Positions 32,080-41,454 of a stretch of DNA of 64,000 nucleotides are shown here, piece by piece. The stretch spans positions 50,001 to 114,000 of the forward strand of contig NZ_JAFCJX010000015.1 in NCBI RefSeq assembly GCF_018130695.1. Reading direction: 5' to 3'. The notes below the pieces were generated by a model. The model was not told where the DNA came from. It saw nothing but the letters and a program-made list of their open reading frames with translations, and did no database searches. The DNA is from Bradyrhizobium jicamae. Its GTDB lineage: Bacteria; Pseudomonadota; Alphaproteobacteria; Rhizobiales; Xanthobacteraceae. The position numbers and the translations under genes were made by a program. The first letter of the stretch is position 1, and each line of letters starts with the position of its first letter.

Positions 32080-32922
32080 ATGCCGCTGATCAAGAATCGC
32101 TACGGCAAGGGCCGCGTCCGGGTGATGCGGATTCACCGCGACGGCGAGCGGCAGGAGGTCAGCCAGCTCAACATCAAGGCGATGGTCGAGGGCGATTTCG
32201 CCCGCACCTACACCCATGGCGACAATGCGATGACGGTGTCGACCGACACCATCAAGAACATCGTCAACGTGATCGCGCGCGAGAACACCGCTCTCAGCGC
32301 TGAGGAATTCTGCCAGGTGCTGGCGACAAAATACCTCGACACCTATCCGCAGATCGCATCGGTGGCGATCACCTCGCACGAGACCAAATGGAGCCGGCTC
32401 TCGATCGGCGGCAAGCCGCATCCGCACAGTTTCGTGCTCGACGCCAATGGCAAGCCGACCGTCGAGCTCACGATGGCGCGCGGCGGCGCGGCAACGCTGG
32501 CGTCGGGCATCGACGGCTTTGCCTTCATGAAGTCGACCCAGTCCGGCTGGGAGAATTACGTCAAGGATCCCTACACAACGATCCCGCCGACCGCCGATCG
32601 CATGTGCGCAACCTCCATGGTGGCGTCATGGACGTGGTCGAGAAAGCCCGCGAGCTATCCGACAACCAACGCAAAGATCCTCGACACCATGCTCGAAGTA
32701 TTTTCCACGACCTACAGCAAGAGCGTGCAGGACAGCCTCTACCGCATGGGCGAGGCGGCGCTCGCGGCGGTGCCGGAGATTTCCGAGATCAGCATGGCCT
32801 GCCCGAACATGCACTTCATCCCGATGAACCTGTCGGCGTTCGGGCTCGATAACAACAACGACGTGTTCCTGCCGACGGATGAGCCGCACGGCCAGATCGA
32901 ATGCACGGTGGGGAGGGGATGA
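32080..32922 (+). CDS. Urate oxidase (uricase), cofactor-independent
   Basis: The ATG at 32080 is preceded by ATGGAGGCTCCGCC and gives 280 residues. Uricase features are the N-terminal KNRYGKGRVRVMRI with the catalytic Lys, the Thr in NAMTVSTDTIKNIVNVIARE (TDT-K region), the conserved HSFV segment and the Arg/Gln substrate-binding part in the second half. It converts urate, O2 and water into 5-hydroxyisourate and H2O2 without a cofactor. Its product is the substrate of the HIU hydrolase domain encoded at 29533-30417. There is no catalase gene in the window. It is divergent from the NCS2 permease gene and is followed by a dispersed repeat. Confidence 0.93.
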   Translation: MPLIKNRYGKGRVRVMRIHRDGERQEVSQLNIKAMVEGDFARTYTHGDNAMTVSTDTIKNIVNVIARENTALSAEEFCQVLATKYLDTYPQIASVAITSHETKWSRLSIGGKPHPHSFVLDANGKPTVELTMARGGAATLASGIDGFAFMKSTQSGWENYVKDPYTTIPPTADRMCATSMVASWTWSRKPASYPTTNAKILDTMLEVFSTTYSKSVQDSLYRMGEAALAAVPEISEISMACPNMHFIPMNLSAFGLDNNNDVFLPTDEPHGQIECTVGRG

Positions 32923-32924
32923 TC

Positions 32925-33084
32925 TCGTGTCCCGGACGCGGTGCGGCGCCATCAGCGCGGTTACGCGCGTCTTCGACACGCTATGGCGCTGCTCCGCAGA
33001 GCCGGGACCCATGGTGCCGCGTCAAGATTGGGCCCCGGCTCTGCAGCGCACCGCTACGCGCTGCGCCGCGTCCGGGGCACGAGA
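32925..33084. repeat. Dispersed repeat with inverted ends (copy 2)
   Basis: TCGTGTCCCGGACGCGGTGC at the left and CGCCGCGTCCGGGGCACGAG at the right are imperfect inverted repeats, with CAGAGCCGGGACCC and GGGCCCCGGCTCTGC inside. The same design occurs at 4347-4474. It fills the gap between convergent uricase and xanthine dehydrogenase genes. Confidence 0.8.
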
Positions 33085-35805
33085 CTATCCGAACCTCTCC
33101 AGCAGCTTCGGAAACAGCCGGTCCGGCTTGAACGGCGTCTCGGTGAAGCGGATGCCGGTGGCATCCGCGATCGCATTGCCGAGGGCGGCGGAGACCGGAT
33201 TGTACGGGCTCTCGCTCATCGACTTCGCGCCCATCGGGCCGATGCTGTCTGATGTGTCGGCGAAATACACCTCGGTGCGCGGCACGTCGGCAAAGGACGG
33301 CAGATGATAGTCGCGGAATTTGGCGTTGATGACGCGGCCGGTATCGTCGATCACCATCTCCTCATACAGCGCAGCGCCGAGCGATTGCGCGACGCCGCCC
33401 TCGATCTGGCCGCGGCACTGCATGGGATTGGCGACGCGGCCGGCATCCGCCGCCTGCACGCTTTTCAGGATCCTGACCTCGCCGGTCCCCTTGTTCACCG
33501 CGACGCGAAACCCCTGGACGTTGAACGCCACCGAGCGCGGCGAACCTTCCGACGTGCCGCTCGCGGCCAGGCTGCGGCCGCTGCCGCGCGCCGATCGGGC
33601 GAGCTCGGTGTAGGAGAGACGTTGCGTGCCGCAGACCGCGTGACCGTCCTCCAGCACGCAAGACGAAGGATCGGCGTCGGTGATGTGCGAGGCCAGCGCC
33701 TTCAGGTCACGCGCGAGATTTTCGGCAGCCGCCTGCGTGGCGCGGCCGGCGACGAAGACGCCGGCGCTGCCATAGGCGCCGGTGTCGTGGCCGCCATGCG
33801 CGGTATCCGACTGCTTCAGGCGGATGCGGTCGACCGTGGTGGCAAGCGCGGACGCTGCGATCTGGCGATGCACCGTGCTGGTGCCGTTGCCGAACTCGGC
33901 GGTGCCGACGGTGAGCTCGAAGCCGCCATCGTCGCGCAGTGCGATTGCGCAATCGGCGATATGCCCGGCCGGCGGCACAGTGTCGATCATGGTCAGCGCG
34001 ATGCCGTCGCCGATCATCCAGTCGGCAGAGAACTGCGATGATGATGTATCGGCCGCCATCGCGCGCTCGACGAGGTCGAGGCATTGATCGAGCCCGTAGG
34101 AGCCGTAGACCACGTCGTGATACTCCGAGCCGGGCGGCACGAGCATGGGATCGCCTGATTTGACGACGTTGCGGCGGCGCATCTCGAACGGGGAGATGCC
34201 GAGCTGCCTTGCCAGCTCGTCGATTGCAGCCTCGACCGCGATCAGCGCCTGCGGCAGGCCGTAGCCGCGGAAGGCGCCCGATGGCACCGTGTTGGTGTAG
34301 CAGGCGATGCCGTCGACCTTTTTGTTCGGGCAATTGTAGACGCTCAAACTCTCGGCGACCGCGTGGAACAGCACCGGGCCGGCGTGATTGCCGTAGGCGC
34401 CGGTGTTGGAGATCACGTCGAGCTGCAGCGCTGTCAATTTGCCGTCTTTGTCGGCGCCGGCCTTGACCGCGACGCGCATCGGATGCCGCGTCGAGGTCGC
34501 GATGAACTGCTCCTCACGGGTCAATTCCAGCTTCACCGGCCGCCCGGTGCGAAGGGCTGCGAGCGCCAGGATGTCCTCGACGAACATCTCCTGCTTGCCG
34601 CCAAACCCACCGCCGACGCGCTCGCAGAACACGCGCACTTTCTCGGACGGCAGGTTGAACAGATCGGCCAGCGTCCGCCGCGTCAGGAACGGCACCTGCG
34701 TGCTGGAGCGCACGTTGAGGATGCCCGCCGCGTCGATCCACGCCAATCCGCCATGGGTCTCGAGCGCGGCGTGCTGCACGCGTTGCGTGGTGAAGGTGCC
34801 TTCGTAGGTGACGGCGGCCTCCGCCAGCGCGCGGGCGACGTCGCCATATTCGCCATGGGTTTCGGCGGCTACGTTGCGCGCGGAGTTGGCGACGCGATGC
34901 GCCGTCGTCTTGTCGCCGTGAAGGACCGGCGCGCCCTCGGCCATCGCCGCGGCCGGATCGAATACGGCGGGAAGGATTTCGTAGTCGACTTTCAGCTTGC
35001 GGCAGGCGTCCTCCGCGGCCGCTTCAGTCTCGGCAACGACCGCGGCCACCTTCTGGCCGATGAAGCGCACGACACTGTCGAGAATCTTGGTGTCGTCGGG
35101 ATCCATCCAGTCCCGCTCATGCCGCGCCGTCGAGAACAGCCGGTCCGGCGCGTCCTCGTGCGTCAGCACGGCGTGCACGCCTGCAACCTTCAGCGCCTCC
35201 GTCTTGTCGATCGCGACGATCCTGGCGTGCGGATGCGGCGAGCGCAGCAGCTTGACGTGCAGCAGGCCTTCGATCGCTGTGTCAAAAGTGTAACGCGCTT
35301 CGCCGCGCACCACGAGCGGACCCGCCGGCGCCGGCAGGCTGCGGCCGAAAGCTTCGCCGGCCGGCACATCCTCGATATTGCTCTTGCCGTCGAGCGCATC
35401 CTCGATCGAACGATAGCCGGTGCAGCGGCAGATATTGCCTTTCAGCGATGCGCCGAGGTCCTGGCGCTGCGCCTGGTTCAGCGACGCGCAGGTCAAGATC
35501 ATGCCCGAGGTGCAGAAGCCGCATTGAAAACCCTGCGCATCGAGGAACGCCAGCTGCAGCGGATGGATGCCGCCATCGGGCGCGAGGCCCTCGATGGTCG
35601 TCACCGCATGGCCTTCGGCGCGGAATGCCGGGATCAGGCAGCTATGCACGGGTTCGCCGTCGAGCAGCACGGTGCAGGCCCCGCAATCGCCGGCGTCGCA
35701 ACCCTTTTTGACACCAAAATGCCCGGTGTCGCGGAGGTACGTGCGCAGGCACTGCCCGGCGCGCGGCGTCTCGGAAAAAATCTTGCCGTTGATCTCGAAC
35801 GTCAT
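33085..35805 (-). CDS. Xanthine dehydrogenase family protein, fused 2Fe-2S and molybdopterin subunits
   Basis: I start at the ATG at 35805, which overlaps the TGA of the FAD-subunit gene. The protein has 906 residues. Residues 1-165 carry both 2Fe-2S motifs: KKGCDAGDCGACTVLLDG with a distal HSC, and QCGFCTSGMIL with GNICRCTGYRSIEDAL. The rest is a molybdopterin-cytosine-dinucleotide-type large subunit: QRVQHAALETHGGLAWID, VGGGFGGKQEMFVEDILALA, AFRGYGLPQALIAVEAAIDE and MQCRGQIEGGVAQSLGAALY with the active-site Glu late in the chain. With the FAD subunit it would oxidise xanthine or a related purine to urate. The Fe-S/Mo fusion with a separate FAD subunit is less usual than the three-gene or XdhA/XdhB layouts. 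No xdhC-like maturation gene is seen. Confidence 0.92.
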   Translation of the reverse strand: MTFEINGKIFSETPRAGQCLRTYLRDTGHFGVKKGCDAGDCGACTVLLDGEPVHSCLIPAFRAEGHAVTTIEGLAPDGGIHPLQLAFLDAQGFQCGFCTSGMILTCASLNQAQRQDLGASLKGNICRCTGYRSIEDALDGKSNIEDVPAGEAFGRSLPAPAGPLVVRGEARYTFDTAIEGLLHVKLLRSPHPHARIVAIDKTEALKVAGVHAVLTHEDAPDRLFSTARHERDWMDPDDTKILDSVVRFIGQKVAAVVAETEAAAEDACRKLKVDYEILPAVFDPAAAMAEGAPVLHGDKTTAHRVANSARNVAAETHGEYGDVARALAEAAVTYEGTFTTQRVQHAALETHGGLAWIDAAGILNVRSSTQVPFLTRRTLADLFNLPSEKVRVFCERVGGGFGGKQEMFVEDILALAALRTGRPVKLELTREEQFIATSTRHPMRVAVKAGADKDGKLTALQLDVISNTGAYGNHAGPVLFHAVAESLSVYNCPNKKVDGIACYTNTVPSGAFRGYGLPQALIAVEAAIDELARQLGISPFEMRRRNVVKSGDPMLVPPGSEYHDVVYGSYGLDQCLDLVERAMAADTSSSQFSADWMIGDGIALTMIDTVPPAGHIADCAIALRDDGGFELTVGTAEFGNGTSTVHRQIAASALATTVDRIRLKQSDTAHGGHDTGAYGSAGVFVAGRATQAAAENLARDLKALASHITDADPSSCVLEDGHAVCGTQRLSYTELARSARGSGRSLAASGTSEGSPRSVAFNVQGFRVAVNKGTGEVRILKSVQAADAGRVANPMQCRGQIEGGVAQSLGAALYEEMVIDDTGRVINAKFRDYHLPSFADVPRTEVYFADTSDSIGPMGAKSMSESPYNPVSAALGNAIADATGIRFTETPFKPDRLFPKLLERFG

Positions 35806-36623
35806 GGCCGCACCTGCAACTCGGCGCGGATCTCTTCCGCCAGCCGCAACGTCATGTGCTTGCGCCACAGCGGCTTGCCATGGACGTCGTTGTGATAGAG
35901 GTCGTCGGTGATGTGATGCAGGATTGTAGCGCACAGCTCATCGGATGTTGGGATGCTGGCAAAGGACAGCTTGATCGGCCGCACGGTCGATGCCGTCACC
36001 GTCAGCACAAAGACACCATTGCTATCGACGCTTCCAATCAGCAGCGCGGCCGAGCGGCCGACCGGTGTCAGCGAGATCTGTCGAAATGCCGAGCGGCGTT
36101 TCAATGCGGCAAAGGGAATCTCGACCTGTCGCAGCAGATCGCCAGGCTGCAGCACGTTCGCCTGATTGCCGGTGACGAACTCCGCGACCGGAATTGTGCG
36201 CTCGCCGCCATCGGCCTGCCAGATCGTGCAGATGCCATCGAGGGCCGAGGTCAGCGAGATCATCGGGCCGGCCGGCAAGGACATGCAGATGTTGCCGCCG
36301 ACGGTCGCGGTCTTCCAGATCTTGAACGAGGCGAGGAAGGCGCGGCAGCACTGGTTGATCAGGGGAGCTGCGATCCAGTCCGGCGGACAGGCAAAGCCGT
36401 CGAGTTGCGCCACGGTGCAGGTTGCCGCAATGGTCAGATGCGTATCGTCGATCGTCAGCGCCGGCCATTTGAGATCGGTGAGGTCGATCAGCCGCGTCAG
36501 ATGCGCCTGCGGCTCGGAGAACAGCCAGGTCCCGCCCGCAAGCCAGGCATCGCCTGCCGCCCAGGCGGGCAGCTCGGCCCGCGCCGTGGGGTGGGCGACC
36601 TCCGTGATCGTGTTCAAGTCCAT
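35802..36623 (-). CDS. FAD-binding subunit of the xanthine dehydrogenase-like enzyme
   Basis: The 273-residue protein follows the CoxM/XdhA FAD-binding domain pattern: LAGGTWLFSEPQAHLTRLID near the N-terminus, then ATVGGNICMSLPAGPMISLT, where A-T-x-G-G-N binds FAD, and the C-terminal CO-dehydrogenase-flavoprotein-type domain. It passes electrons from the iron-sulfur clusters to NAD+ or another acceptor. Its stop overlaps the start of the fused Fe-S/molybdenum subunit gene (ATGA), so production of the two is coupled. I prefer the ATG at 36623 to that at 36653; neither has a strong ribosome site. It is divergent from the amidohydrolase gene. Confidence 0.9.
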   Translation of the reverse strand: MDLNTITEVAHPTARAELPAWAAGDAWLAGGTWLFSEPQAHLTRLIDLTDLKWPALTIDDTHLTIAATCTVAQLDGFACPPDWIAAPLINQCCRAFLASFKIWKTATVGGNICMSLPAGPMISLTSALDGICTIWQADGGERTIPVAEFVTGNQANVLQPGDLLRQVEIPFAALKRRSAFRQISLTPVGRSAALLIGSVDSNGVFVLTVTASTVRPIKLSFASIPTSDELCATILHHITDDLYHNDVHGKPLWRKHMTLRLAEEIRAELQVRP

Positions 36624-36760
36624 CGATACGCCAACGCTTTCAACCGGATGCATCCTTGATTATGAAGTCTTGCAAGACCGGCGCCAATTGTCATTGAAAT
36701 TGCTCTTTGGAAATTGGGACAGTCCTTGCATTGGAACGGCATCGCGCCTCGGGAGAGATC

Positions 36761-38110
36761 ATGGACCAAACGCAGCCGATCTGGATCAGGGACCCCCTTG
36801 CCATCCTCGCCGACGGGACCGAGCGCGGCGTCGTGGTCCAGGGCGGCAAAATCATCGAGCTGGTCGGCCGCGGGCAGCAGCCCGCGACGCCGAACGCCGC
36901 CGTCTTTGACGCCTCTGCACATGTGGTGCTGCCGGGGCTGATCAACACCCATCATCATTTCTACCAGACCCTGACGCGGGCGTTGCCGGCGGCGCTCGAC
37001 CGCGAGCTGTTCCCGTGGCTGCAGGCGCTCTATCCGGTCTGGGCGCGGATGACGCCGGAGGCGCTCGAGCTCGCCTTCACGGTGGCGATGTCGGAACTGC
37101 TGCTGTCCGGCTGTACGACGACGACGGATCACCATTATGTGTTCCCCGCGGGCCTCGAAGATGCCGTCGATATCGAGGTCGGCGTGGCCCAGCGGCTTGG
37201 TGTCCGCGTGCTGCTGACGCGCGGCTCGATGAACCTGTCGCAGCGCGACGGCGGCCTGCCGCCCGACAGCGTGGTGCAGGATGAGGACACGATCCTTGCC
37301 GACAGCGCCCGGGTGGTCGCCAGGCATCATCAGCGCGGCGCGGATGCGATGGTGCAGATCGCGCTGGCGCCATGTTCTCCCTTCTCGGTGACGACGTCGC
37401 TGATGCGCGCCACCGCCGATCTTGCCGACCAGCTCGACGTCCGCCTGCATACTCACCTCGCCGAGACCGAAGACGAGAACAAATTCTGCCAGCAGATGTA
37501 TGGCTGCCGTCCGCTCGACTATCTCGAGCAGTGCGGCTGGCTCAACGCGCGCACCTGGCTCGCCCACGGCATCTTCTTCAACGCCGATGAGATGAAGCGG
37601 CTCGGCAAGGCCAGGACCACCATCAGCCACTGCGCGTGCAGCAACCAGCTGCTGGCGTCGGGCTGCTGCCCGGTCTGCGAGATGGAAGAGGCGGGCGTCG
37701 GCATCGGCCTCGGCGTCGACGGCTCCGCCTCGAATGACGCCTCCAATCTGATGCAGGAGGTGCGCGCGGCGTTCCTGTTGCAGCGGGCGCGCTATGGCGT
37801 CGCGAAGATCAGCCACAAGGACGCGCTGCGCTGGGCCACCAGGGGCTCGGCGGCCTGCGTCGGCCGGCCCGAGCTCGGCGAGATCGCGGTCGGCAAGGCG
37901 GCGGATCTGGCGCTGTACAGGCTCGATGATCTCCGCTTCTCCGGTCACGGCGATCCGCTCGCCGCAGTCGTGCTGTGCGGCGCGCATCGGGCTGATCGGG
38001 TGATGGTCGCGGGGAAATGGGTAGTGATTGACGGCGCGATTCCCGGGCTCGACGTGCCGGATTTGATCCGCCGTCACAGCGCGGCCGCGCGCGCGATGCA
38101 TGCGGGGTAG
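36761..38110 (+). CDS. 8-oxoguanine deaminase-like amidohydrolase
   Basis: The ATG at 36761 has GGGAGAGATC upstream. The 449-residue protein is an ATZ/TRZ-type amidohydrolase: GLINTHHHFYQTLTRALPAA with metal ligands at H64-H66, the HTHLAET motif, the third histidine in AHGIFF and the catalytic Asp in GLGVDGSASNDASNL. The HxxxTH-like ISHCACSNQLLASG segment is typical of 8-oxoguanine deaminases (conserved cysteine near the active site). It would deaminate 8-oxoguanine to urate; guanine or another purine is an alternative. It is divergent from the xanthine-dehydrogenase genes, with about 137 bases between, which is consistent with feeding urate production. Confidence 0.88.
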   Translation: MDQTQPIWIRDPLAILADGTERGVVVQGGKIIELVGRGQQPATPNAAVFDASAHVVLPGLINTHHHFYQTLTRALPAALDRELFPWLQALYPVWARMTPEALELAFTVAMSELLLSGCTTTTDHHYVFPAGLEDAVDIEVGVAQRLGVRVLLTRGSMNLSQRDGGLPPDSVVQDEDTILADSARVVARHHQRGADAMVQIALAPCSPFSVTTSLMRATADLADQLDVRLHTHLAETEDENKFCQQMYGCRPLDYLEQCGWLNARTWLAHGIFFNADEMKRLGKARTTISHCACSNQLLASGCCPVCEMEEAGVGIGLGVDGSASNDASNLMQEVRAAFLLQRARYGVAKISHKDALRWATRGSAACVGRPELGEIAVGKAADLALYRLDDLRFSGHGDPLAAVVLCGAHRADRVMVAGKWVVIDGAIPGLDVPDLIRRHSAAARAMHAG

Positions 38111-38116
38111 GCTTGG

Positions 38117-38308
38117 CTCCCTCTCCCCGTTCTTCACGGGGAGAGGGTTGGGGTGAGGGGCTCTCACCGCAAATGATTTGTCGATTGTGTTAGGAGCGCT
38201 GTCTTCGGCGAGCTGTGCGCGTTGAAGCCGCCTGCCTCGCCCCTCACCCGAAATTCAAGCTGTGCTTGAATTTCGACCTCTCCCCGCCAAGGGCGGGGAG
38301 AGGTGAAG
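38117..38308. repeat. Composite REP-like palindromic repeat
   Basis: The left module is CCTCTCCCCGTTC/CACGGGGAGAGG with GGGGTGAGGGGCTCTCACC. The right module is GCCCCTCACCCGAAATTC, the inverted pair AAATTCAAG/CTTGAATTT and CCTCTCCCCGC/GCGGGGAGAGG. It is close in form to the 11.4 kb copy and lies between convergent genes. Confidence 0.85.
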
Positions 38309-38311
38309 GGA

Positions 38312-39388
38312 TCACTTCCCCGGAATCTTGTCGTCGATGCCCTTCACGTAGAAGTTCATGCCGAGGATCGCGCCGTCCGCCAAATGGCCGTCCTTGCATT
38401 CGACCTCCTTGCCGTCCTGGCCGATGATCGGGCACTTGAACGGATGCAGCGTGCCGGCCTTGATGGCGGCTTCGGTGTCTTCGGCGAGCTTCTTCACGTC
38501 GTCGGGCATGTTGGTGTAGGGCGCCATCACGACCATCTTTTCCTTCAGGCCGTCCCAGGTGTCCTCGGACTTCCACTTGCCGTCGAGCTCGGCCTTGACG
38601 CGCTCGATGTAGTAGGGCCCCCAATTGTCCATGATCGAGGTGAGTTGGGTCTTCGGGCCGAACTTGATCATCTCGGAGTCCTGGCCGAAGGCGAGCTTGC
38701 CGCGCTCGGCTGCGACCTGCATCGCGGCCGGACTGTCCGTGTGCTGCATGATCACGTCAGCGCCCTGGTCGATCAGCGCCTTCGCCGCGTCGGCCTCCTT
38801 GCCGGGATCGAACCAGGTGTTCACCCAGATGATCTTGACCTTGATGTTCGGATTGATGGTCTGCGCCGCCAGCATCGTGGCGTTGATGCCGGAGATCACC
38901 TCTGGAATCGGGAACGAGCCGATATAGCCGAGCACGCCTGATTTCGACATCTTGGCTGCGATCAGGCCCTGGATGTAGCGGCCTTCATAGAACTTGCCGG
39001 AATAGGTCGACATGTTCTTGTCGCGCTTGTAGCCGGTGGCGTGCTCGAAATGCACGTTGGGATATTTCTTGGCGACCTTCAGCGTCGGTTCCATGTAGCC
39101 GAACGAGGTCGTGAAGATCAGCTTGTTGCCGGCGCGCGCGAGCTGCTCGATCGAGCGCTCGGAGTCCGGGCCTTCGCTGACGTTTTCGAGATAGGTGGTC
39201 TCGATCTTGTCGCCGAGCTCCTTGACGAGCGCCAGCCGCCCCTGGTCGTGCTGATAGGTCCAGCCGAGGTCGCCGATCGGGCCGAGATAGATGAAGCCGA
39301 CCTTCAGCTTGTCGGCGGCGGAGGCGCTGAACAGGCCCGCGCCGGTGGCGAGCAGCGCTGCGGCGACTGCTGCGAGAATCTTTCTCAT
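38312..39388 (-). CDS. BMP family ABC transporter substrate-binding protein
   Basis: The 358-residue protein has a signal peptide (MRKILAAVAAALLATGAGLF, cleavage near SASA-A) and the BMP/Med family layout: LKVGFIYLGPIGDLGWTYQH (the glycine-rich ligand loop with Trp), TTSFGYMEPTLKVAKKYPNV, EGRYIQGLIAAKMSKSGVLG and GADVIMQHTDSPAAMQVAAE. BMP proteins bind nucleosides or, in some subgroups, free purines, in the periplasm. It is the last gene of an operon with two permeases and a double ATPase. Its place in the purine cluster supports purine or nucleoside uptake. Confidence 0.93.
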   Translation of the reverse strand: MRKILAAVAAALLATGAGLFSASAADKLKVGFIYLGPIGDLGWTYQHDQGRLALVKELGDKIETTYLENVSEGPDSERSIEQLARAGNKLIFTTSFGYMEPTLKVAKKYPNVHFEHATGYKRDKNMSTYSGKFYEGRYIQGLIAAKMSKSGVLGYIGSFPIPEVISGINATMLAAQTINPNIKVKIIWVNTWFDPGKEADAAKALIDQGADVIMQHTDSPAAMQVAAERGKLAFGQDSEMIKFGPKTQLTSIMDNWGPYYIERVKAELDGKWKSEDTWDGLKEKMVVMAPYTNMPDDVKKLAEDTEAAIKAGTLHPFKCPIIGQDGKEVECKDGHLADGAILGMNFYVKGIDDKIPGK

Positions 39389-39458
39389 GGGTTTCTCCTA
39401 TGGGCTAACAAACACAATCCCCGGCGCGCGACGCCCCATTTCCGCGCGCGCGGGGTAT

Positions 39459-40376
39459 TCATCGATCGGGTACGAACACGGTGCCGAGGGCCGCTGGCGC
39501 GGTCGAGCCGCCGCTGCGCGCGCGCGAGATCAGCACGAGCACAATGACGGTCGCGAGATAAGGCAGCGCCGACATCAATTGCGAGGGCACGCCGAGGCCG
39601 GCGCCCTGCGCGTGCAATTGCAAAATGGTCACCGCCCCGAACAGATAGGCGCCGGCGACCAGCCGTCCCGGCCGCCATGAGGCGAACACCACCAGCGCCA
39701 GCGCGATCCAGCCGCGGCCGGCGGTCATGCCGGGAATGAAGAACGGTGTATAGGCGAGCGGCAGGTAGGCGCCGGCAAGCCCGGCGCAGGCGCCGCCGAA
39801 CATCACGGCATACATCCGGATGCGCAGCACGGGATAGCCGAGCGCATGGGCGGAGACGTGGTTGTCGCCGCAGGCGCGCAGGATCAGGCCGGGCCGGGTG
39901 CGATAGAGCACGTACCAGACCGCGACGATCAGCGCGAGCGAGAGGTAGACGAAGCCGTCCTCGCCGAACAGGATGCGGCCGACCAGCGGAATGTCCGACA
40001 GGCCGGGAATGTGCAGGTGCGGGGCGGGCGTGATCTTCTCGCCGACGAAGCGCGCCCCGATCAGGCCCGACAGTCCGATGCCGAGAATGGTCAGCGCGAG
40101 GCCCGTCGCGACTTGATTGACCGCAAGTCCCAACGTCATCAGCGCAAAGATCAGCGACATCAGAATGCCCGCGACGATGCCGCAGAGCGCGCCGATGATG
40201 ATCGAGCCTGACAGCCAGGCGCCGCCGAAGCCGCAGGCGGCGCCGACGATCATCATGCCCTCGACGCCGAGATTGAGTACGCCGGCGCGCTCTGTCACGA
40301 GCTCGCCGGTCGCAGCCAGCAGCAGCGGCGTCGAGGCCGCCAGCACCGACAGCATGATGGCCTCAATGAGCCCCAC
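39459..40376 (-). CDS. ABC transporter permease, BMP-type nucleoside/purine importer (second permease)
   Basis: The 305-residue protein has about eight to ten membrane segments and the BPD_transp_2 features ATGELVTERAGVLNLGVEGM and RGWIALALVVFASWRPGRLV, placing it with YufQ/NupC-type permeases. Its start overlaps the end of the first permease gene by 14 bases. It is 70 bases upstream of the BMP binding-protein gene. The pair of permeases forms the membrane channel energised by the double ATPase encoded at 41438-43012. Confidence 0.92.
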   Translation of the reverse strand: MGLIEAIMLSVLAASTPLLLAATGELVTERAGVLNLGVEGMMIVGAACGFGGAWLSGSIIIGALCGIVAGILMSLIFALMTLGLAVNQVATGLALTILGIGLSGLIGARFVGEKITPAPHLHIPGLSDIPLVGRILFGEDGFVYLSLALIVAVWYVLYRTRPGLILRACGDNHVSAHALGYPVLRIRMYAVMFGGACAGLAGAYLPLAYTPFFIPGMTAGRGWIALALVVFASWRPGRLVAGAYLFGAVTILQLHAQGAGLGVPSQLMSALPYLATVIVLVLISRARSGGSTAPAALGTVFVPDR

Positions 40377-41454
40377 TTTGCACCTTGGGCGACGCGGAGA
40401 TGAACCGGAAGCGGTAGAGGATCAGGGAATCGCAGGCGAGCACGTAGAACAGCAAAATGCCCTGGAAGACTTTGGTGACGTCCAACGGGATTTTCATCGC
40501 GATCTGGGCCTGCTCGCCGCCGATAAAGGTCAATGCGAGGAAAAGTCCTGCAATTAATATTCCAACCGGGTTCAGCCGGCCGAGGAAGGCGACGATGATC
40601 GCGGTGAAGCCATAGCCGGGCGAGATGCCCGGCTGCAGATGGCCGATGGGGCCGGCGACCTCGATGATCCCGGCAAGGCCGGCCAGTGCGCCCGAGATCG
40701 CAAAGGTCACGAGCACCAGCTGGTTGGCGTTGAAGCCGCCGAACCGCGCCGCACGCGGCGCTGCACCAACGACGCGGATCTCAAAACCCTTGATGGTCCG
40801 GCCGAGCAGCACGGCGCCGGCAGCCACCACCGCCAGCGCGATGATCGAACCGAAATGCAGCCGGCCGCCTTCGATCAGCACCGGCACGGTGGCGACCGGG
40901 TCGAACTCCGCCGTGGTCGGAAAGTTAAAACCCTTGGGATCGCGCCAGGGGCCGCGCACGAGATAGTCGAGCAGGAGGTCGGCGACATAGACCAGCATCA
41001 GCGAGGTCAGGATTTCGCTGGCGCCGAACCTCACCTTGCAGAGCGCGGGGATCAGCGCATAGAGCGCGCCGGCGATCGCACCCAGCAGCAGCATCGCCGG
41101 CAGCACCCAATGGCCGGCGTCGGTGCCTTGCGTCTTCACCGCGAGCCAGCTGCCGGCGACCGCGCCCATCAGGAACTGGCCTTCAGCGCCGATATTCCAG
41201 GCATTGGCGAGATAGCAGAGCGACAGCCCGATCGCGATCATCACCAGCGGCGTCGCCTTCACCGCGATCTCCTGCAGCGAATAGCTGTCGGTCAGGGGAT
41301 CGATGAAATAGACGCCGAGCGCCGCGATCGGATTCTTTCCAAGAATGGCAAAGAGGATGCTCATGGTAACAAGCGTCAGCGCGATCGCGATCAGCGGCGA
41401 CACCAGCGCGATTCCCGTCGAGCGTTCGGCGCGCTTCTCAAGCACGAGCTGCAT
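40363..41454 (-). CDS. ABC transporter permease, BMP-type nucleoside/purine importer (first permease)
   Basis: This 363-residue inner-membrane protein belongs to the YufP-type group. ANAWNIGAEGQFLMGAVAGS is the conserved loop, followed by GASEILTSLMLVYVADLLLD and ISPGYGFTAIIVAFLGRLNP. About nine or ten hydrophobic segments are visible. Its start overlaps the end of the ATPase gene by 17 bases and its end overlaps the second permease gene, so the operon is tightly coupled. The substrate is inferred from the binding protein and the surrounding purine genes. Confidence 0.92.
   Translation of the reverse strand: MQLVLEKRAERSTGIALVSPLIAIALTLVTMSILFAILGKNPIAALGVYFIDPLTDSYSLQEIAVKATPLVMIAIGLSLCYLANAWNIGAEGQFLMGAVAGSWLAVKTQGTDAGHWVLPAMLLLGAIAGALYALIPALCKVRFGASEILTSLMLVYVADLLLDYLVRGPWRDPKGFNFPTTAEFDPVATVPVLIEGGRLHFGSIIALAVVAAGAVLLGRTIKGFEIRVVGAAPRAARFGGFNANQLVLVTFAISGALAGLAGIIEVAGPIGHLQPGISPGYGFTAIIVAFLGRLNPVGILIAGLFLALTFIGGEQAQIAMKIPLDVTKVFQGILLFYVLACDSLILYRFRFISASPKVQSGAH

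Noticed and set aside
30539..32089. A 516-codon plus-strand frame rich in His, Asp and Gln
   Set aside because: It is antisense to the NCS2 permease gene, and its composition is that of reversed membrane-protein codons.
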